Shown one piece after another: positions 24,727-34,609 of a stretch of DNA of 64,000 bases. The stretch lies in contig NZ_JAKLLN010000001.1 in the NCBI RefSeq assembly GCF_023150065.1, positions 440,545 through 504,544 on the forward strand, written 5' to 3'. Source of the DNA: Zoogloea sp. Its GTDB lineage: Bacteria; Pseudomonadota; Gammaproteobacteria; Burkholderiales; Rhodocyclaceae. Each line of letters opens with the position of its first letter. Positions within the stretch are counted from its first letter, which is position 1. The position numbers and the translations under genes are program-made. Under the pieces are notes generated by a model. It ran no database searches. It saw nothing but the letters and a program-made list of their open reading frames with translations, and was not told the DNA's origin.

Positions 24727-25238
24727 GCCCCCGCACCCTGATCGCCGCCCTGGCGATGCTGTTCTCCACGCTGCCGACCTGGGCCCATGAGGGCCATGAC
24801 CACGGCGCCCCCCCGGCGGCCACCGAGGCCGGCTGGTCGCCCCGTGCCACCGCCCGCAGCGATGAATTCGATCTGGTTGCCGCCATGGACGGCGGACAGA
24901 TGGTGTTATGGCTGGACCGGGGTAGCAACAACGCCCCGGTCGCCGACGCGCAGATCGAGGTGGAAGCCGGCCCCTGGAAGGGCGTGGCCCGGCCGGCCGG
25001 CGACGGCAGCTACCGGGTGGACGCCGCGGGCCTGACCCGGCCCGGAAGCCACCCGCTCGTCTTCACCGTGCAGGCCGGCACCGCCCTGGATCTGCTGCCG
25101 GCCACCCTGGTGCTGCCGGCGGAGGCCCCGGCCGCCGCACCGGCCCCGGGCAGCGGGGTGTTGCCGATGGCCGCCGCTGCTGTCGCGCTCATCGCCGCCG
25201 GGGGTGTGTGGCTGGGTCGCCGGAGGGCCGCAGCATGA
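24723..25238 (+). CDS. Periplasmic His-rich accessory protein of the metal efflux operon
   Basis: 171 residues. Signal peptide MSPRTLIAALAMLFSTLPTWA, then a metal-ligand tag HEGHDHG directly after the likely cleavage site, a beta-rich middle (FDLVAAMDGGQMVLWLDR) with an immunoglobulin-like look, and a C-terminal membrane anchor (VLPMAAAAVALIAAGGVWLG) with a basic end. The layout suits an inner-membrane-tethered metal-binding protein. It overlaps the channel and adaptor genes by four bases at each end (ATGA). No enzyme motif is seen; a metal-handoff role is inference. Confidence 0.68.
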   Translation: MSPRTLIAALAMLFSTLPTWAHEGHDHGAPPAATEAGWSPRATARSDEFDLVAAMDGGQMVLWLDRGSNNAPVADAQIEVEAGPWKGVARPAGDGSYRVDAAGLTRPGSHPLVFTVQAGTALDLLPATLVLPAEAPAAAPAPGSGVLPMAAAAVALIAAGGVWLGRRRAAA

Positions 25239-26329
25239 AGCGCACCGTGCTGATCCTGGCCCTGCTGTGGCCCCTGACCGGTCTTCCCCACGAAGGCCAT
25301 CAACACGCCGAAGCGGAGCCGCCCGCCACCGCGCCGGTGGATGCGCCGCGACGCCTGGCCGATGGCCGGTTGCAGGTGGCCAAGGCCTCCCAGCGCCTGT
25401 GGCAGCTGCGCACCCAGGTGGCCCGGGAGAGTGAAGTCTCGGCCAGCGTGGAGTTGAGCGGCCGGGTGGTGGCCGACCCCTCCGCCGGCGGGCGCGTGCA
25501 GGCGCCTTTTGATGGCATCGTCGAGGCGGACCCGCGGGGCCTGCCCCTGCCCGGGCAGGCGGTGAAGGCCGGTGAGGTGCTGGCCTGGCTGCGCCCCAGC
25601 CTGCCGCCCCTGGAGCGCTCGGCACGCCTGGCTGCGCGGGCCGAGGTGGAGGCGCGCCTGGGCATCGCCCGTCAGCGTGCGACGCGGCTGGCTCAGCTGG
25701 AAGGCAGCGTGGCCCAGAAGGACATCGACGCGGCCCGGACCGAGGCCGACGGCCTGGCGCGCCAGTTTGCCGCCCTGGGCGCGGCCCTGGATGGGCGCGA
25801 GGCCCTGCGTGCGCCGGTGGCGGGCGTCGTCGCGGTGGCGCGGGCCAGCACCGGGCAGCGCGTCGAGGCTGGGGCCGAGTTGTTTGAGGTGCTGCGCCCC
25901 GACCGCCTGATGGTCGAGGCCCTGGCCTACGACCCGGCCCTGGTGGCCGGGGTGGAGAGCGCCCGGGGTGAGGCGGGCGGCACCGCCCTGACGCTGAGCT
26001 TTGCCGGCGGCGGGCGTAGCCTGCGGGAAGGCACGCTGCCCCTGCTGTTCCGCGTGGAGGCGGCCCCGGCCCTGGCGGTGGGCCAGCCGGTGAAGGTGTT
26101 TGCCAAGCTCAAGGGGCCGGCCGGCAAGGCCCTGGTGCTGCCCCGCGAGGCCCTCGGCGGCAGCGGTGAGGAGGTGAGCGTGTGGGTGCACGAGGCGCCG
26201 GAGCGCTTCGCCCTGCGGCGGGTCCGGGTGGCGCCGCTGGATGCCGGCCGGGTGCGGGTGGTGAGCGGGCTGGACGCCGGTGAGCGGGTGGTGGTGCAGG
26301 GCGCCCACCTGCTGGGGAGCGTGCGGTGA
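25235..26329 (+). CDS. RND periplasmic adaptor subunit (CzcB/CusB-like)
   Basis: 364 residues of a membrane fusion protein. Seen: signal segment MKRTVLILALLWPLTGLP followed by a HEGHQH tag, a lipoyl half (SAGGRVQAPFDGIVEADPRGLPLPGQAVKAGEVL), an alpha-hairpin, the second lipoyl half (LRAPVAGVVAVARASTGQRVEAGAELFEVL), a beta-barrel and a membrane-proximal end (GLDAGERVVVQGAHLL). It links the pump to the TolC-type channel. The HEGH tag repeats the one in the preceding gene. Start and stop overlap both neighbours by four bases. Confidence 0.88.
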   Translation: MKRTVLILALLWPLTGLPHEGHQHAEAEPPATAPVDAPRRLADGRLQVAKASQRLWQLRTQVARESEVSASVELSGRVVADPSAGGRVQAPFDGIVEADPRGLPLPGQAVKAGEVLAWLRPSLPPLERSARLAARAEVEARLGIARQRATRLAQLEGSVAQKDIDAARTEADGLARQFAALGAALDGREALRAPVAGVVAVARASTGQRVEAGAELFEVLRPDRLMVEALAYDPALVAGVESARGEAGGTALTLSFAGGGRSLREGTLPLLFRVEAAPALAVGQPVKVFAKLKGPAGKALVLPREALGGSGEEVSVWVHEAPERFALRRVRVAPLDAGRVRVVSGLDAGERVVVQGAHLLGSVR

Positions 26330-29300
26330 GCACCCCGGCCAACCTCTTCGACCGCCTGGTGGGCTGGAGCCTGGCCAACCGGGTGCTGGTGCTGGCCGGG
26401 GCCCTGGCCCTGGTGGTGGCCGGAGTGCTGGGCCTGCGCAGCCTGCCGGTGGATGTCTTCCCCGATCTGGACAAGCCGACCGTGACCCTGATGACCGAGG
26501 CTGGCGGGATGGCCCCGGAGGAGGTGGAGCAGCTGGTCAGCTTTCCGCTCGAAACGGCCATGAACGGCATGCCCGGAGTGACCCGGGTGCGCTCGGTGTC
26601 GGGCATCGGCCTGTCCATCGTTTATGTGGAGTTCGACTGGGGCAGCAACATCTGGCGTAACCGCCAGAGCGTGGCCGAACGCCTGGCCGCGGTGCGCGAA
26701 CGCCTGCCCGCCGGCGTGGCGCCACAGATGGGGCCCATCGCCTCGATCATGGGCGAGGTGCTGCTGATCGCCCTGCCCATCGACCCGGCCACCACCAATC
26801 CGATGGCGGTGCGCGAGTACGCCGACTGGGTGTTGCGCCCGCGGCTGCTGTCGGTGCCCGGGGTGGCCCAGGTGATCCCGATTGGTGGCGGCGTGAAACA
26901 GTGGCGGGTGATGCCCGACCCGGCGCAGATGCGCGCCCTGGGCATCAGCCTGGAGCAGCTGGAGACGGCCGTGGCAGGCTTTGCCGCCAACAGTGCGGGG
27001 GGCTTCCTGGAGCGCCAGGGGCAGGAGTGGCTGGTGCGCGGGGTAGGCCGCAGCCGGCGCATCGAAGACCTGGCCAGCCTGCCGGTGGGCAGCCCGCGGG
27101 GGGTGGCGGTGCGTCTCTCCCAGGTGGCCGAGGTGGGCTTTGCCCCGGCGGTGGCCCGGGGCAGCGCAGGCTTCGACGGCCAGCCGGCGGTGATCGTGTC
27201 GGTGCAGAAGCAGCCCGGCACCGACAGCATCGCCCTGACCCGGGCGGTGGAGGGCGCCCTCGACGAGGTGGCCGCCAACCTGCCGCCGGGCATCGCCAAG
27301 CCGCGCTTCCTGTTCCGCCAGGCGGATTTCATCGAGGCGGCCTTGGGCAATGTGGAGGAGGCCCTGCGCGACGGCGCCATCCTGGTGGCCATCGTGCTCT
27401 TCGCCTTCCTGATGAACACCCGCAGCACGCTGATCTCCCTGGTGGCGATTCCCCTGTCGCTGCTGGCCTCGGTGCTGGTGTTCCGGGCCCTGGGCCTGTC
27501 CATCAACACCATGACCCTGGGGGGGCTGGCGATTGCCATCGGCGAGCTGGTGGATGATGCGGTGGTGGACGTGGAGAACGTGCTGCGCCGGCTCAAGGAG
27601 AACCGCCAGCGCCCCGATCCGCAGCCGGTGCTGGGGGTGATTGCCCGGGCCTGCAGCGAGGTGCGCTCCGGGGTAGTGCTGGCGACGCTGACGGTGGTGC
27701 TGGTGTTCGTGCCCTTGTTTGCCCTGCCGGGCATGGAGGGGCGCCTGTTCGTGCCCCTGGGGCTGGCCTACATCGTGTCCATCCTGGCCAGCCTGGCGGT
27801 GGCGGTGACGGTGACGCCGGTGCTGTGCTTCTTCCTGCTGCCGGGCATGCCCCAGCTCGGGCATGGGGACGGCGCCCTGGTGCGGCGCCTGAAGGACGCC
27901 CAGGCACGCCTGCTGGGCTGGGCGATGCCGCGGAGCGGCCGGGTGCTGGTGGCGGCCGTGGCCCTGGTGGTGGCGGTGGGGGCCAGCGTGCCCTTCTTTC
28001 CGCGCACCTTCCTGCCGCCCTTCAACGAGGGCACCCTGACCATCAACGTGCTGCTCCAGCCCGGCGTGTCCCTGGCTGAATCGACCCGCATCGGGCAACT
28101 GGCCGAAACCCTGGTGCGCGGGGTGCCCGAGGTGCTGCAGGTGGGCCGGCGCACCGGCCGGGCCGAGCTGGACGAGCATGCCGAGGGCGTGCACAGCTCC
28201 GAGCTGGAGGTGGATCTGCGCGCCGACGGGCGGCCGCGGGCCGAGGTCATCGCCGACATCCGGGGGCGGCTGGCGCGCCTGCCGGCCAGCGTGTCGGTGG
28301 GGCAGCCGATCGCCCACCGCCTCGACCACCTGCTGTCGGGGGTGCGGGCGCAGATTGCGGTGAAGGTGCAGGGCGACGACCTGGACCAGATCCGTGGCCT
28401 GGCCGAAGACCTGCGCGGGCGCTTTGCCGCCATCCCGGGCATTGCCGACCTGCAGATCGAGAAGCAGGTGCGCATCCCCCAGCTGCGGGTGGTGCTGGAC
28501 TACCCGGCCCTGGCGGCCCACGGGGTGGCGCCGGCCGAGGTGCTCGGCGTGGTGGCGCGCCTGGTGGGCGGCGAGCGGGTGGGCGAGGTGGTGGACGGGG
28601 CGCGGCGCTTCGACCTGGTGGTCCGCCTGCCCGACGGCGAGCGCGACCCTGCACGGCTGGCGACCATGCCGGTGGCGGTGCCCGGCGGCAGCGTGCCCCT
28701 CGGCCAGCTGGCCCGCATCGAAGAGGGCGACGGCCCCAACCAGATCGCCCGTGATAATGGCCGGCGCCGCATCGTGGTGTCGGCCAATGTGGCCGGCAGC
28801 CTCTCCGGGGCGGTGGCGCAGATGCGGGCGCTGGTGGCCGACATGCCGCTGCCCGCGGGCGTGTCGGTGCGCATCGAAGGCCAGTTCCAGGCCCAGGAGG
28901 ACGCCCAGGCGCGGATCGCCTGGCTGGCGGCCCTGTCCCTGGCCCTGGTCTTCCTGGTGCTCTACGGGCGTTACCGTTCGGTGCGCCTGGTGGCCATGGT
29001 GATGGTCGGCATCCCCGCCGCCCTGGTGGGGGCGGTGCTGGCCCTGTGGCTGTCCGGCCAGCCCCTGTCGGTGGCGGCCCTGGTGGGTTTTGTCACCCTC
29101 ACGGGCATCGCCACCCGCAACGGCATCCTCAAGATCAGTCACTACCTGCACCTGTACCACGAGGAGGGCGAGCCTTTCGGCGATGCCCTGATTCTGCGTG
29201 GTGCCCGGGAGCGCCTGACCCCGGTGCTGATGACCGCCCTTACCGCGGCCCTGGCCCTGGTGCCCCTGCTGCTGGCGGCCGAGGCGCCGGGCAAGGAGAT

Positions 29301-29472
29301 CCTGCACCCGGTGGCGGTGGTGATCTTCGGCGGGCTGGTCAGCTCGACCCTGCTCGACACCCTGCTCACGCCCCTGCTGTTCCGCCGCTACGGCGCGCCG
29401 GCCCTGCTTGCCAACCCTGGGGTGGCCGACGCCGCCCCGTCCCCGAGTTCTATCAAAGGAGTCTTGTCATGA
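26326..29472 (+). CDS. Heavy-metal RND efflux pump (CzcA/CusA family)
   Basis: 1048-residue inner-membrane proton antiporter with the 12-segment RND layout. The fourth membrane segment carries GELVDDAVVDVENVLRRL at 406-423, with Asp and Glu at the positions of the proton-relay residues of CzcA (D402/D408/E415), diagnostic of the HME-RND class. The N-terminus ANRVLVLAGALALVVAGVLGLRSLPVDVFPDLDKP is the family signature. The GTG start lies inside the adaptor stop. The metal (Co/Zn/Cd or Cu/Ag) cannot be fixed from these motifs. Confidence 0.92.
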   Translation: MSTPANLFDRLVGWSLANRVLVLAGALALVVAGVLGLRSLPVDVFPDLDKPTVTLMTEAGGMAPEEVEQLVSFPLETAMNGMPGVTRVRSVSGIGLSIVYVEFDWGSNIWRNRQSVAERLAAVRERLPAGVAPQMGPIASIMGEVLLIALPIDPATTNPMAVREYADWVLRPRLLSVPGVAQVIPIGGGVKQWRVMPDPAQMRALGISLEQLETAVAGFAANSAGGFLERQGQEWLVRGVGRSRRIEDLASLPVGSPRGVAVRLSQVAEVGFAPAVARGSAGFDGQPAVIVSVQKQPGTDSIALTRAVEGALDEVAANLPPGIAKPRFLFRQADFIEAALGNVEEALRDGAILVAIVLFAFLMNTRSTLISLVAIPLSLLASVLVFRALGLSINTMTLGGLAIAIGELVDDAVVDVENVLRRLKENRQRPDPQPVLGVIARACSEVRSGVVLATLTVVLVFVPLFALPGMEGRLFVPLGLAYIVSILASLAVAVTVTPVLCFFLLPGMPQLGHGDGALVRRLKDAQARLLGWAMPRSGRVLVAAVALVVAVGASVPFFPRTFLPPFNEGTLTINVLLQPGVSLAESTRIGQLAETLVRGVPEVLQVGRRTGRAELDEHAEGVHSSELEVDLRADGRPRAEVIADIRGRLARLPASVSVGQPIAHRLDHLLSGVRAQIAVKVQGDDLDQIRGLAEDLRGRFAAIPGIADLQIEKQVRIPQLRVVLDYPALAAHGVAPAEVLGVVARLVGGERVGEVVDGARRFDLVVRLPDGERDPARLATMPVAVPGGSVPLGQLARIEEGDGPNQIARDNGRRRIVVSANVAGSLSGAVAQMRALVADMPLPAGVSVRIEGQFQAQEDAQARIAWLAALSLALVFLVLYGRYRSVRLVAMVMVGIPAALVGAVLALWLSGQPLSVAALVGFVTLTGIATRNGILKISHYLHLYHEEGEPFGDALILRGARERLTPVLMTALTAALALVPLLLAAEAPGKEILHPVAVVIFGGLVSSTLLDTLLTPLLFRRYGAPALLANPGVADAAPSPSSIKGVLS

Positions 29473-29882
29473 AACGTTTTGCCCTCATCCTCGCCGCCCT
29501 GTGCGCGGCCACCCCGGCCCTGGCCCACGACGACGCCACCCTGGACGCCATGCAGGCGCCCCACGGCGGGCAGCTGCGCATGGCCGGTGCCTATCACTTC
29601 GAGCTGGTGCTGGCCCGGGATGCCCGTGGCGGCAAGCCGGCGCCGGTCAAGGTGTATCTCTCCGACCACGGTGGCGGCAAGATCGCCCCGGCGGGGGCCA
29701 GCGGCAGCGTGGTGCTGCTGGCCCCCGCCGGCAAGGTCACGGTGCCGCTGGCGGCGGCCGGCGACCGGTTGGAAGGCACTGCCGCCTACACCGCCGATCC
29801 GGCCACCAAGGCTGTGGTCAGTCTGCGCTTTGCCGACGGCAGGACCGAGACCGCCCGCTTCGAGCCCTTCAAGCCGCGCTGA
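29469..29882 (+). CDS. Small periplasmic protein ending the metal efflux operon
   Basis: 137 residues. Signal peptide MKRFALILAALCAATPALA, then HDDATLDAMQAPHGGQLRMAGAYHFELVL, a beta-rich body and a basic end. The MQAPHGGQL..AGAYHFELV pattern is typical of small proteins encoded with Cu/Zn RND systems and supplies His and Met ligands. It overlaps the pump stop by four bases, so it belongs to the operon. No catalytic motif is seen; it is most likely a periplasmic metal-binding accessory. Confidence 0.7.
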   Translation: MKRFALILAALCAATPALAHDDATLDAMQAPHGGQLRMAGAYHFELVLARDARGGKPAPVKVYLSDHGGGKIAPAGASGSVVLLAPAGKVTVPLAAAGDRLEGTAAYTADPATKAVVSLRFADGRTETARFEPFKPR

Positions 29883-29968
29883 ACGGTGGCGCCTGCGTTG
29901 CCAGGGCGGCGCGATGGCTTTACCGTGACGCGCTGGCCGGAGCATCCGGCATCGGAAAGGGAAGAAGG

Positions 29969-30409
29969 ATGGAAGTGCGTGTGGCGTCCACGGACGCAGA
30001 GATCGCTGCCTGTTTTGCGGTGATGCAGGCCCTGCGTCCGGATCTGCAGGAGGCGGGTTTTGTTGCCCGGGTGCGTAGCCTGGCCCTGACCGGCTATGGG
30101 CTGGCCTACGGGCTTGAGGGTGAGCGTGTGGCGGTGGTGGCGGGTTTTCGCCTGGGTGACAGCCTGGCGCGGGGGCCTTTCCTTTACGTCGATGATCTCG
30201 TCACGGCACCGGAGCTGCGCTCGCGCGGCCACGGGGCGGCCATGCTGGCGTGGCTGCGCCGGTTTGCCCGGGACAGGGGTTGCGCCCGGCTGCACCTGGA
30301 TTCCGGCCTGCAGCGCACCGACGCTCACCGTTTCTATGAGCGCGAGGGCATGCGCAAGTCGGCCTTCCACTTCTTCGCGCTCCTGCCCCCTGCCGACGGG
30401 CAGGCTTGA
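29969..30409 (+). CDS. GNAT-family N-acetyltransferase
   Basis: 146 residues with the GNAT core: the strand PFLYVDDLVTAPELRSRGHGAAMLAWLRRFA includes the acetyl-CoA loop RSRGHGAAM, and RLHLDSGLQRTDAHRFYEREGM supplies the C-terminal motif. The substrate is unknown. An AAGGGAAGAAGG run sits just before the ATG. It follows the metal operon after 86 bases and precedes a MAPEG gene by 3 bases, with which it is likely co-transcribed. Confidence 0.84.
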   Translation: MEVRVASTDAEIAACFAVMQALRPDLQEAGFVARVRSLALTGYGLAYGLEGERVAVVAGFRLGDSLARGPFLYVDDLVTAPELRSRGHGAAMLAWLRRFARDRGCARLHLDSGLQRTDAHRFYEREGMRKSAFHFFALLPPADGQA

Positions 30410-30412
30410 GCC

Positions 30413-30832
30413 ATGAAGACGTCCATCCTGTTTCCCCTGTTCGCCTTGTCCGGGTGGACCCTTCTGATTCTGGTGTTGATCGCCTACCGGCGCATTGGCG
30501 CCGGCCTGGCCGGGCGGGTGAAGCCCGCCGATTTCCGCTTCGGCGAATCGGCCTGCGTGCCCCCTGAGGTGTGCCTGCCCAACCGTAACTACATGAACCT
30601 CTTGGAGTTGCCGGTGCTGTTCTACTTGGTCGGCCTGATTGGCTTCGTGACCGGCCAGCACTCTGCCATGCAGCTGGGGCTGGCGTGGGCCTACGTGGGG
30701 CTGCGGGTGGTGCACAGCCTGATCCACCTGAGCTACAACAACGTCTATCACCGGCTGGCGGCCTTTGCCCTGAGCAACTTCGTGCTGCTGGCGTTGTGGG
30801 GGCTGACCTTTCAAGGCGTGGCGGTGGGTTGA
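30413..30832 (+). CDS. MAPEG-family membrane protein
   Basis: 139 residues, four hydrophobic helices. The loop NRNYMNLLELPVLFY and the segment AWAYVGLRVVHSLIHLSYNNVYHR match the MAPEG family, whose members include microsomal glutathione transferases. Bacterial members are poorly characterised. It starts 3 bases after the GNAT gene. A role in detoxification is possible by family only. Confidence 0.8.
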   Translation: MKTSILFPLFALSGWTLLILVLIAYRRIGAGLAGRVKPADFRFGESACVPPEVCLPNRNYMNLLELPVLFYLVGLIGFVTGQHSAMQLGLAWAYVGLRVVHSLIHLSYNNVYHRLAAFALSNFVLLALWGLTFQGVAVG

Positions 30833-30907
30833 CCTTCACGTTAACCCGGACAGCCCCTCGCCCCCTTGCGTGCTAAGGTCGCCTGCTCGATTCTGAAAGG
30901 AGTGGGC

Positions 30908-31609
30908 ATGTCCCCGAGTTTCCGGGACGGCTTCCGGGAGGGCTTTCGCGCCTTCCTGCCCCTGTCCGTTGGCCTCATCCCCTGGGCCCTGGTCACCGGC
31001 CTGACCATGTCTGGCGTCGGTTTCACGCCGCTGCAGGCCATGGGCATGAACGTGATCGTGTTTGCCGGCACGGCCCAGCTCGGCACCCTGCCGCTGATCG
31101 CCGCCGGCTCGCCGGTATGGCTGATCGTGATCACCGCTTTCGTGCTCAACCTGCGCTTCATCATCTTCAGCGCGGCCATTGCCCGGGGCTTTCGCGGCGT
31201 GCCCGCGGGCGCACGCTGGCTGTCTGGCCACCTGCTCACCGACGGGGCCTTCGCCACCTGCCTGGAGAGGATGCTGTCCCATCCCGACCCGCAGTGGCGC
31301 CTGGGCTATTACCTCGGGCCGTCCATCTGGTCGTGGCTGCTGTGGCAGGTGTTTGCCTTCTGTGGGGTGATGGCCGCCGGCTCCATTCCCCGGGGCTGGT
31401 CCCTGGAGTTCATGGCCACCATCGCTCTGATCGTGCTGCTGGTGCCCATGGCCCGGGTGCGGCCCATGCTGGTGGCGGCCCTGGTGGGGGGCGGTCTGGC
31501 CGTGGCCCTGCGCGGCATGCCCCTGCGGCTGGGGGTGATCGTGGCCATCGTCGCCGGCATTGCGGCGGGCTTTGCCGCTGAAAGCTGGCGTGGAAAGGAT
31601 CTGCCATGA
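30908..31609 (+). CDS. azlC: AzlC-family permease subunit
   Basis: 233-residue membrane protein with FREGFRAFLPLSVGLIPWALVTGL and GFTPLQAMGMNVIVFAGTAQLGTLPLIAAGSP, the AzlC signature. AzlC pairs with AzlD to export branched-chain amino acids or analogues. The ATG at 30908 has AAGGAG six bases upstream and gives the normal N-terminus; a longer frame begins at 30866. The stop overlaps the azlD start by four bases, so the two subunits are made together. Confidence 0.88.
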   Translation: MSPSFRDGFREGFRAFLPLSVGLIPWALVTGLTMSGVGFTPLQAMGMNVIVFAGTAQLGTLPLIAAGSPVWLIVITAFVLNLRFIIFSAAIARGFRGVPAGARWLSGHLLTDGAFATCLERMLSHPDPQWRLGYYLGPSIWSWLLWQVFAFCGVMAAGSIPRGWSLEFMATIALIVLLVPMARVRPMLVAALVGGGLAVALRGMPLRLGVIVAIVAGIAAGFAAESWRGKDLP

Positions 31610-31941
31610 ATTACGACTGGACCCTGTGGGGCCTTTTCATCCTGCTTGGCCTGGCGACGACCCTGCCGCGGGCCAGCTTCATCGTGCTGGGCGAGCGGGC
31701 GGCCCTGCCCGAATCCCTGCAGAAGGCGCTGCGCTACGCCCCGGCCGCGGCGCTGGCGGCCATCGTGGCGCCGGACGTCTTTGTGACGGGCGGTGAGCTC
31801 ACCGTGCTCAGCCCCCGGTTGGCGGCCGCCGTGGCTGCGGTGCTGGCGGCGCTGCTGTTCCGCAATCCCTGGCTGCCTTTCATTGCGGGCATGGGGGTGT
31901 TGTGGGGGGTGGAGAGGCTGCTTTTGGCTTGGATGGGGTGA
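31606..31941 (+). CDS. azlD: AzlD-family permease subunit
   Basis: 111 residues with three or four hydrophobic segments; TLPRASFIVLGERAALPESLQKALRYAPAAALAAIVAPDVF is the AzlD pattern. It is the small partner of AzlC and completes the branched-chain amino acid exporter. It starts in the azlC stop codon. A stable inverted repeat lies 36 bases after its end, between it and the convergent lgt gene. Confidence 0.87.
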   Translation: MNYDWTLWGLFILLGLATTLPRASFIVLGERAALPESLQKALRYAPAAALAAIVAPDVFVTGGELTVLSPRLAAAVAAVLAALLFRNPWLPFIAGMGVLWGVERLLLAWMG

Positions 31942-31976
31942 GCCTCTGCTGGTCGGCTTTCCCGCGTTGGACCTAA

Positions 31977-32019
31977 CGTTGGCCGGGTCTCGGCCCGGCG
32001 GGCGAACTCCCGGCCAACG
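31977..32019. repeat. 11-bp inverted repeat between azlD and lgt
   Basis: CGTTGGCCGGG at 31977-31987 is perfectly repeated in inverted form at 32009-32019 (CCCGGCCAACG), with a 21-base loop that itself contains CCGGG/CCCGG. It lies between two convergent genes and has no U-run on either strand. A factor-independent terminator for either gene, or a REP-like element, is possible. Confidence 0.5.
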
Positions 32020-32080
32020 ATACGTAAATCACCATGACTCGGCCTTGGAAAGCCCAGGCTGAGCTGCAAAGGCCAGGGCG

Positions 32081-32863
32081 CTAGTCCTGCCGTTTCACCG
32101 CCCAGGCCGCCATGGCGACGCCGGCGAGGATCATCGGCAGGGACAGCCATTGGCCCATGGACATGCCGAAGGTGAGCAGGCCGAGGAAGTCGTCGGGTTC
32201 GCGGCCGAATTCGGCGATGAAGCGGAAGCAGCCGTAACCGATCAGGAAGGCGGCCGAGATCAGGCCGCGGGGGCGGGGCTTCGCCGAGAACCACCACAGG
32301 ATCAGGAACAGGCTGACCCCTTCCAGGGCGAACTGGTAGAGCTGCGAGGGGTGGCGGGGCAGGGCATCCACCTGGGGGAAGACCATCGCCCAGGGGCCGT
32401 CGGTGACGCGGCCGACGAGTTCGCCGTTGATGAAGTTGCCCAGGCGCCCGGCGGCCAGGCCCAGGGGCACCAGGGGGGCGATGAAGTCGGTGACGGCCAG
32501 CCAGGGGCGATGGGTCTTGCGCCCGAACAGCCACATGGCCACCAGCACGCCCAGGAAGCCGCCATGGAAGGCCATGCCGCCCTGCCACACGGCCAGGATC
32601 TCGGCTGGGTGGGACAGGTAGTAGGCAGGCTTGTAGAAGAGCACATAGCCCAGCCGTCCGCCCAGGATCACCCCGAGCACGCCGTAGAAGAGCAGGTCGT
32701 CGATCTGCTGGGCGTCCCAGCCCAGTTCGGGGCGACGCCGGGCATGCACGCGCCCGAGGACCACGAACAGGACGAAGGCGACCAGGTACATGAGGCCGTA
32801 CCAGCGCACGGCCAGGGGGCCGAGGGAGATCGCGATGGGGTCAAACTGGGGATGAACGAGCAT
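32081..32863 (-). CDS. lgt: Prolipoprotein diacylglyceryl transferase
   Basis: 260 residues, seven hydrophobic segments. The Lgt signature [18 protein letters not shown] is intact, together with [10 protein letters not shown] and [10 protein letters not shown]. The enzyme moves diacylglycerol from phosphatidylglycerol to the lipobox cysteine of prelipoproteins at the inner membrane. The ATG at 32863 gives the family N-terminus [12 protein letters not shown]. It begins 8 bases after the YceH gene on the same strand, so the two are probably one transcript. Confidence 0.93.
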   Translation of the reverse strand: MLVHPQFDPIAISLGPLAVRWYGLMYLVAFVLFVVLGRVHARRRPELGWDAQQIDDLLFYGVLGVILGGRLGYVLFYKPAYYLSHPAEILAVWQGGMAFHGGFLGVLVAMWLFGRKTHRPWLAVTDFIAPLVPLGLAAGRLGNFINGELVGRVTDGPWAMVFPQVDALPRHPSQLYQFALEGVSLFLILWWFSAKPRPRGLISAAFLIGYGCFRFIAEFGREPDDFLGLLTFGMSMGQWLSLPMILAGVAMAAWAVKRQD

Positions 32864-32871
32864 GCCTGGAC

Positions 32872-33558
32872 TCACTGGAACTGTTTGCGGAATTCCTCGA
32901 ACTCGTTGGTCAGCCATTCGAGCTGCTGACGCAGGCGGCGGACTTCCTCTTCGAGCTCACCGACGCGGCTGCCGCGGGGGGCGCCGCTTTCACCGCTTTC
33001 GAAGGTTTGCTGGGCGGCGGCCTCGCCGCTCATCAGGTGGGTGTAGCGGGCCTCCTTGGTGCCGGGGGCCTTGGGCAGCTGCAGGGCCATGCCCTTGTCG
33101 TCGAGGCGCTCCAGCACGCTCTCCACGTCGGCGGTGGTACTGAAGTTGTGCATGCGCTCGCAGCGGGCGCGGATCTCGCCGACGGTCTGGGCGCCGCGCA
33201 GCATCAGGATGGTGAGCACGGCCTGCATCGGCGGGGTGAGGGAGTGGCGCAGGCGGATCTGGTGCTCCCACTTGGCGACGCGGGCACCTGCCTGGTGGCG
33301 CTGGGTGACCAGGCCACGCTCGACGAGGCGGTCGAGGGTGGCCAGCACGGTGGCTTCGGACAGGCTCATCACCGGCTCGCGCCCGGTGAGCTGGTTGCAG
33401 CCGGTGACCAGGGCGTTGACCGACAGGGGGTAGGTGTCGGGGGTGACGAAGGACTTTTCGATGAGGACCGCGAGGACGCGCACCTCGAAGTCGTCCAGGT
33501 CGAAACCGGAGCGGGTCTCAGGTGCGGCGGCGGGGACGTCGGGGGTGCTGTCGGTCAT
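32872..33558 (-). CDS. YceH-like UPF0502/DUF480 protein
   Basis: 228 residues. Two winged-helix units typical of DUF480 are seen: [31 protein letters not shown] near the N-terminus, and [26 protein letters not shown] in the middle, followed by a coiled C-terminus ([18 protein letters not shown]). The E. coli YceH homologue has no settled role. It is upstream of lgt and probably co-expressed. Confidence 0.86.
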   Translation of the reverse strand: MTDSTPDVPAAAPETRSGFDLDDFEVRVLAVLIEKSFVTPDTYPLSVNALVTGCNQLTGREPVMSLSEATVLATLDRLVERGLVTQRHQAGARVAKWEHQIRLRHSLTPPMQAVLTILMLRGAQTVGEIRARCERMHNFSTTADVESVLERLDDKGMALQLPKAPGTKEARYTHLMSGEAAAQQTFESGESGAPRGSRVGELEEEVRRLRQQLEWLTNEFEEFRKQFQ

Positions 33559-33637
33559 GGCGGGCTTCCGGTGTGGTGCGAGGGCGCCATGATAGCCGAC
33601 GCAGTGCGTCGGCCTGATGGCAGGAGCGGACGCGGGC

Positions 33638-34546
<909 letters not shown>

Positions 34547-34609
34547 GGGCGTGGGTGAAGTGGGAACGGCGCCCAGTGTACTGGACGCCGCGCCACTGCT
34601 GTGCGCCGC

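Noticed and set aside
31971-32019. ACCTAAC followed by a long stem suggested an integron attC site.
   Set aside because: No GTTRRRY counterpart occurs at the other end and no integrase or gene cassette is present.
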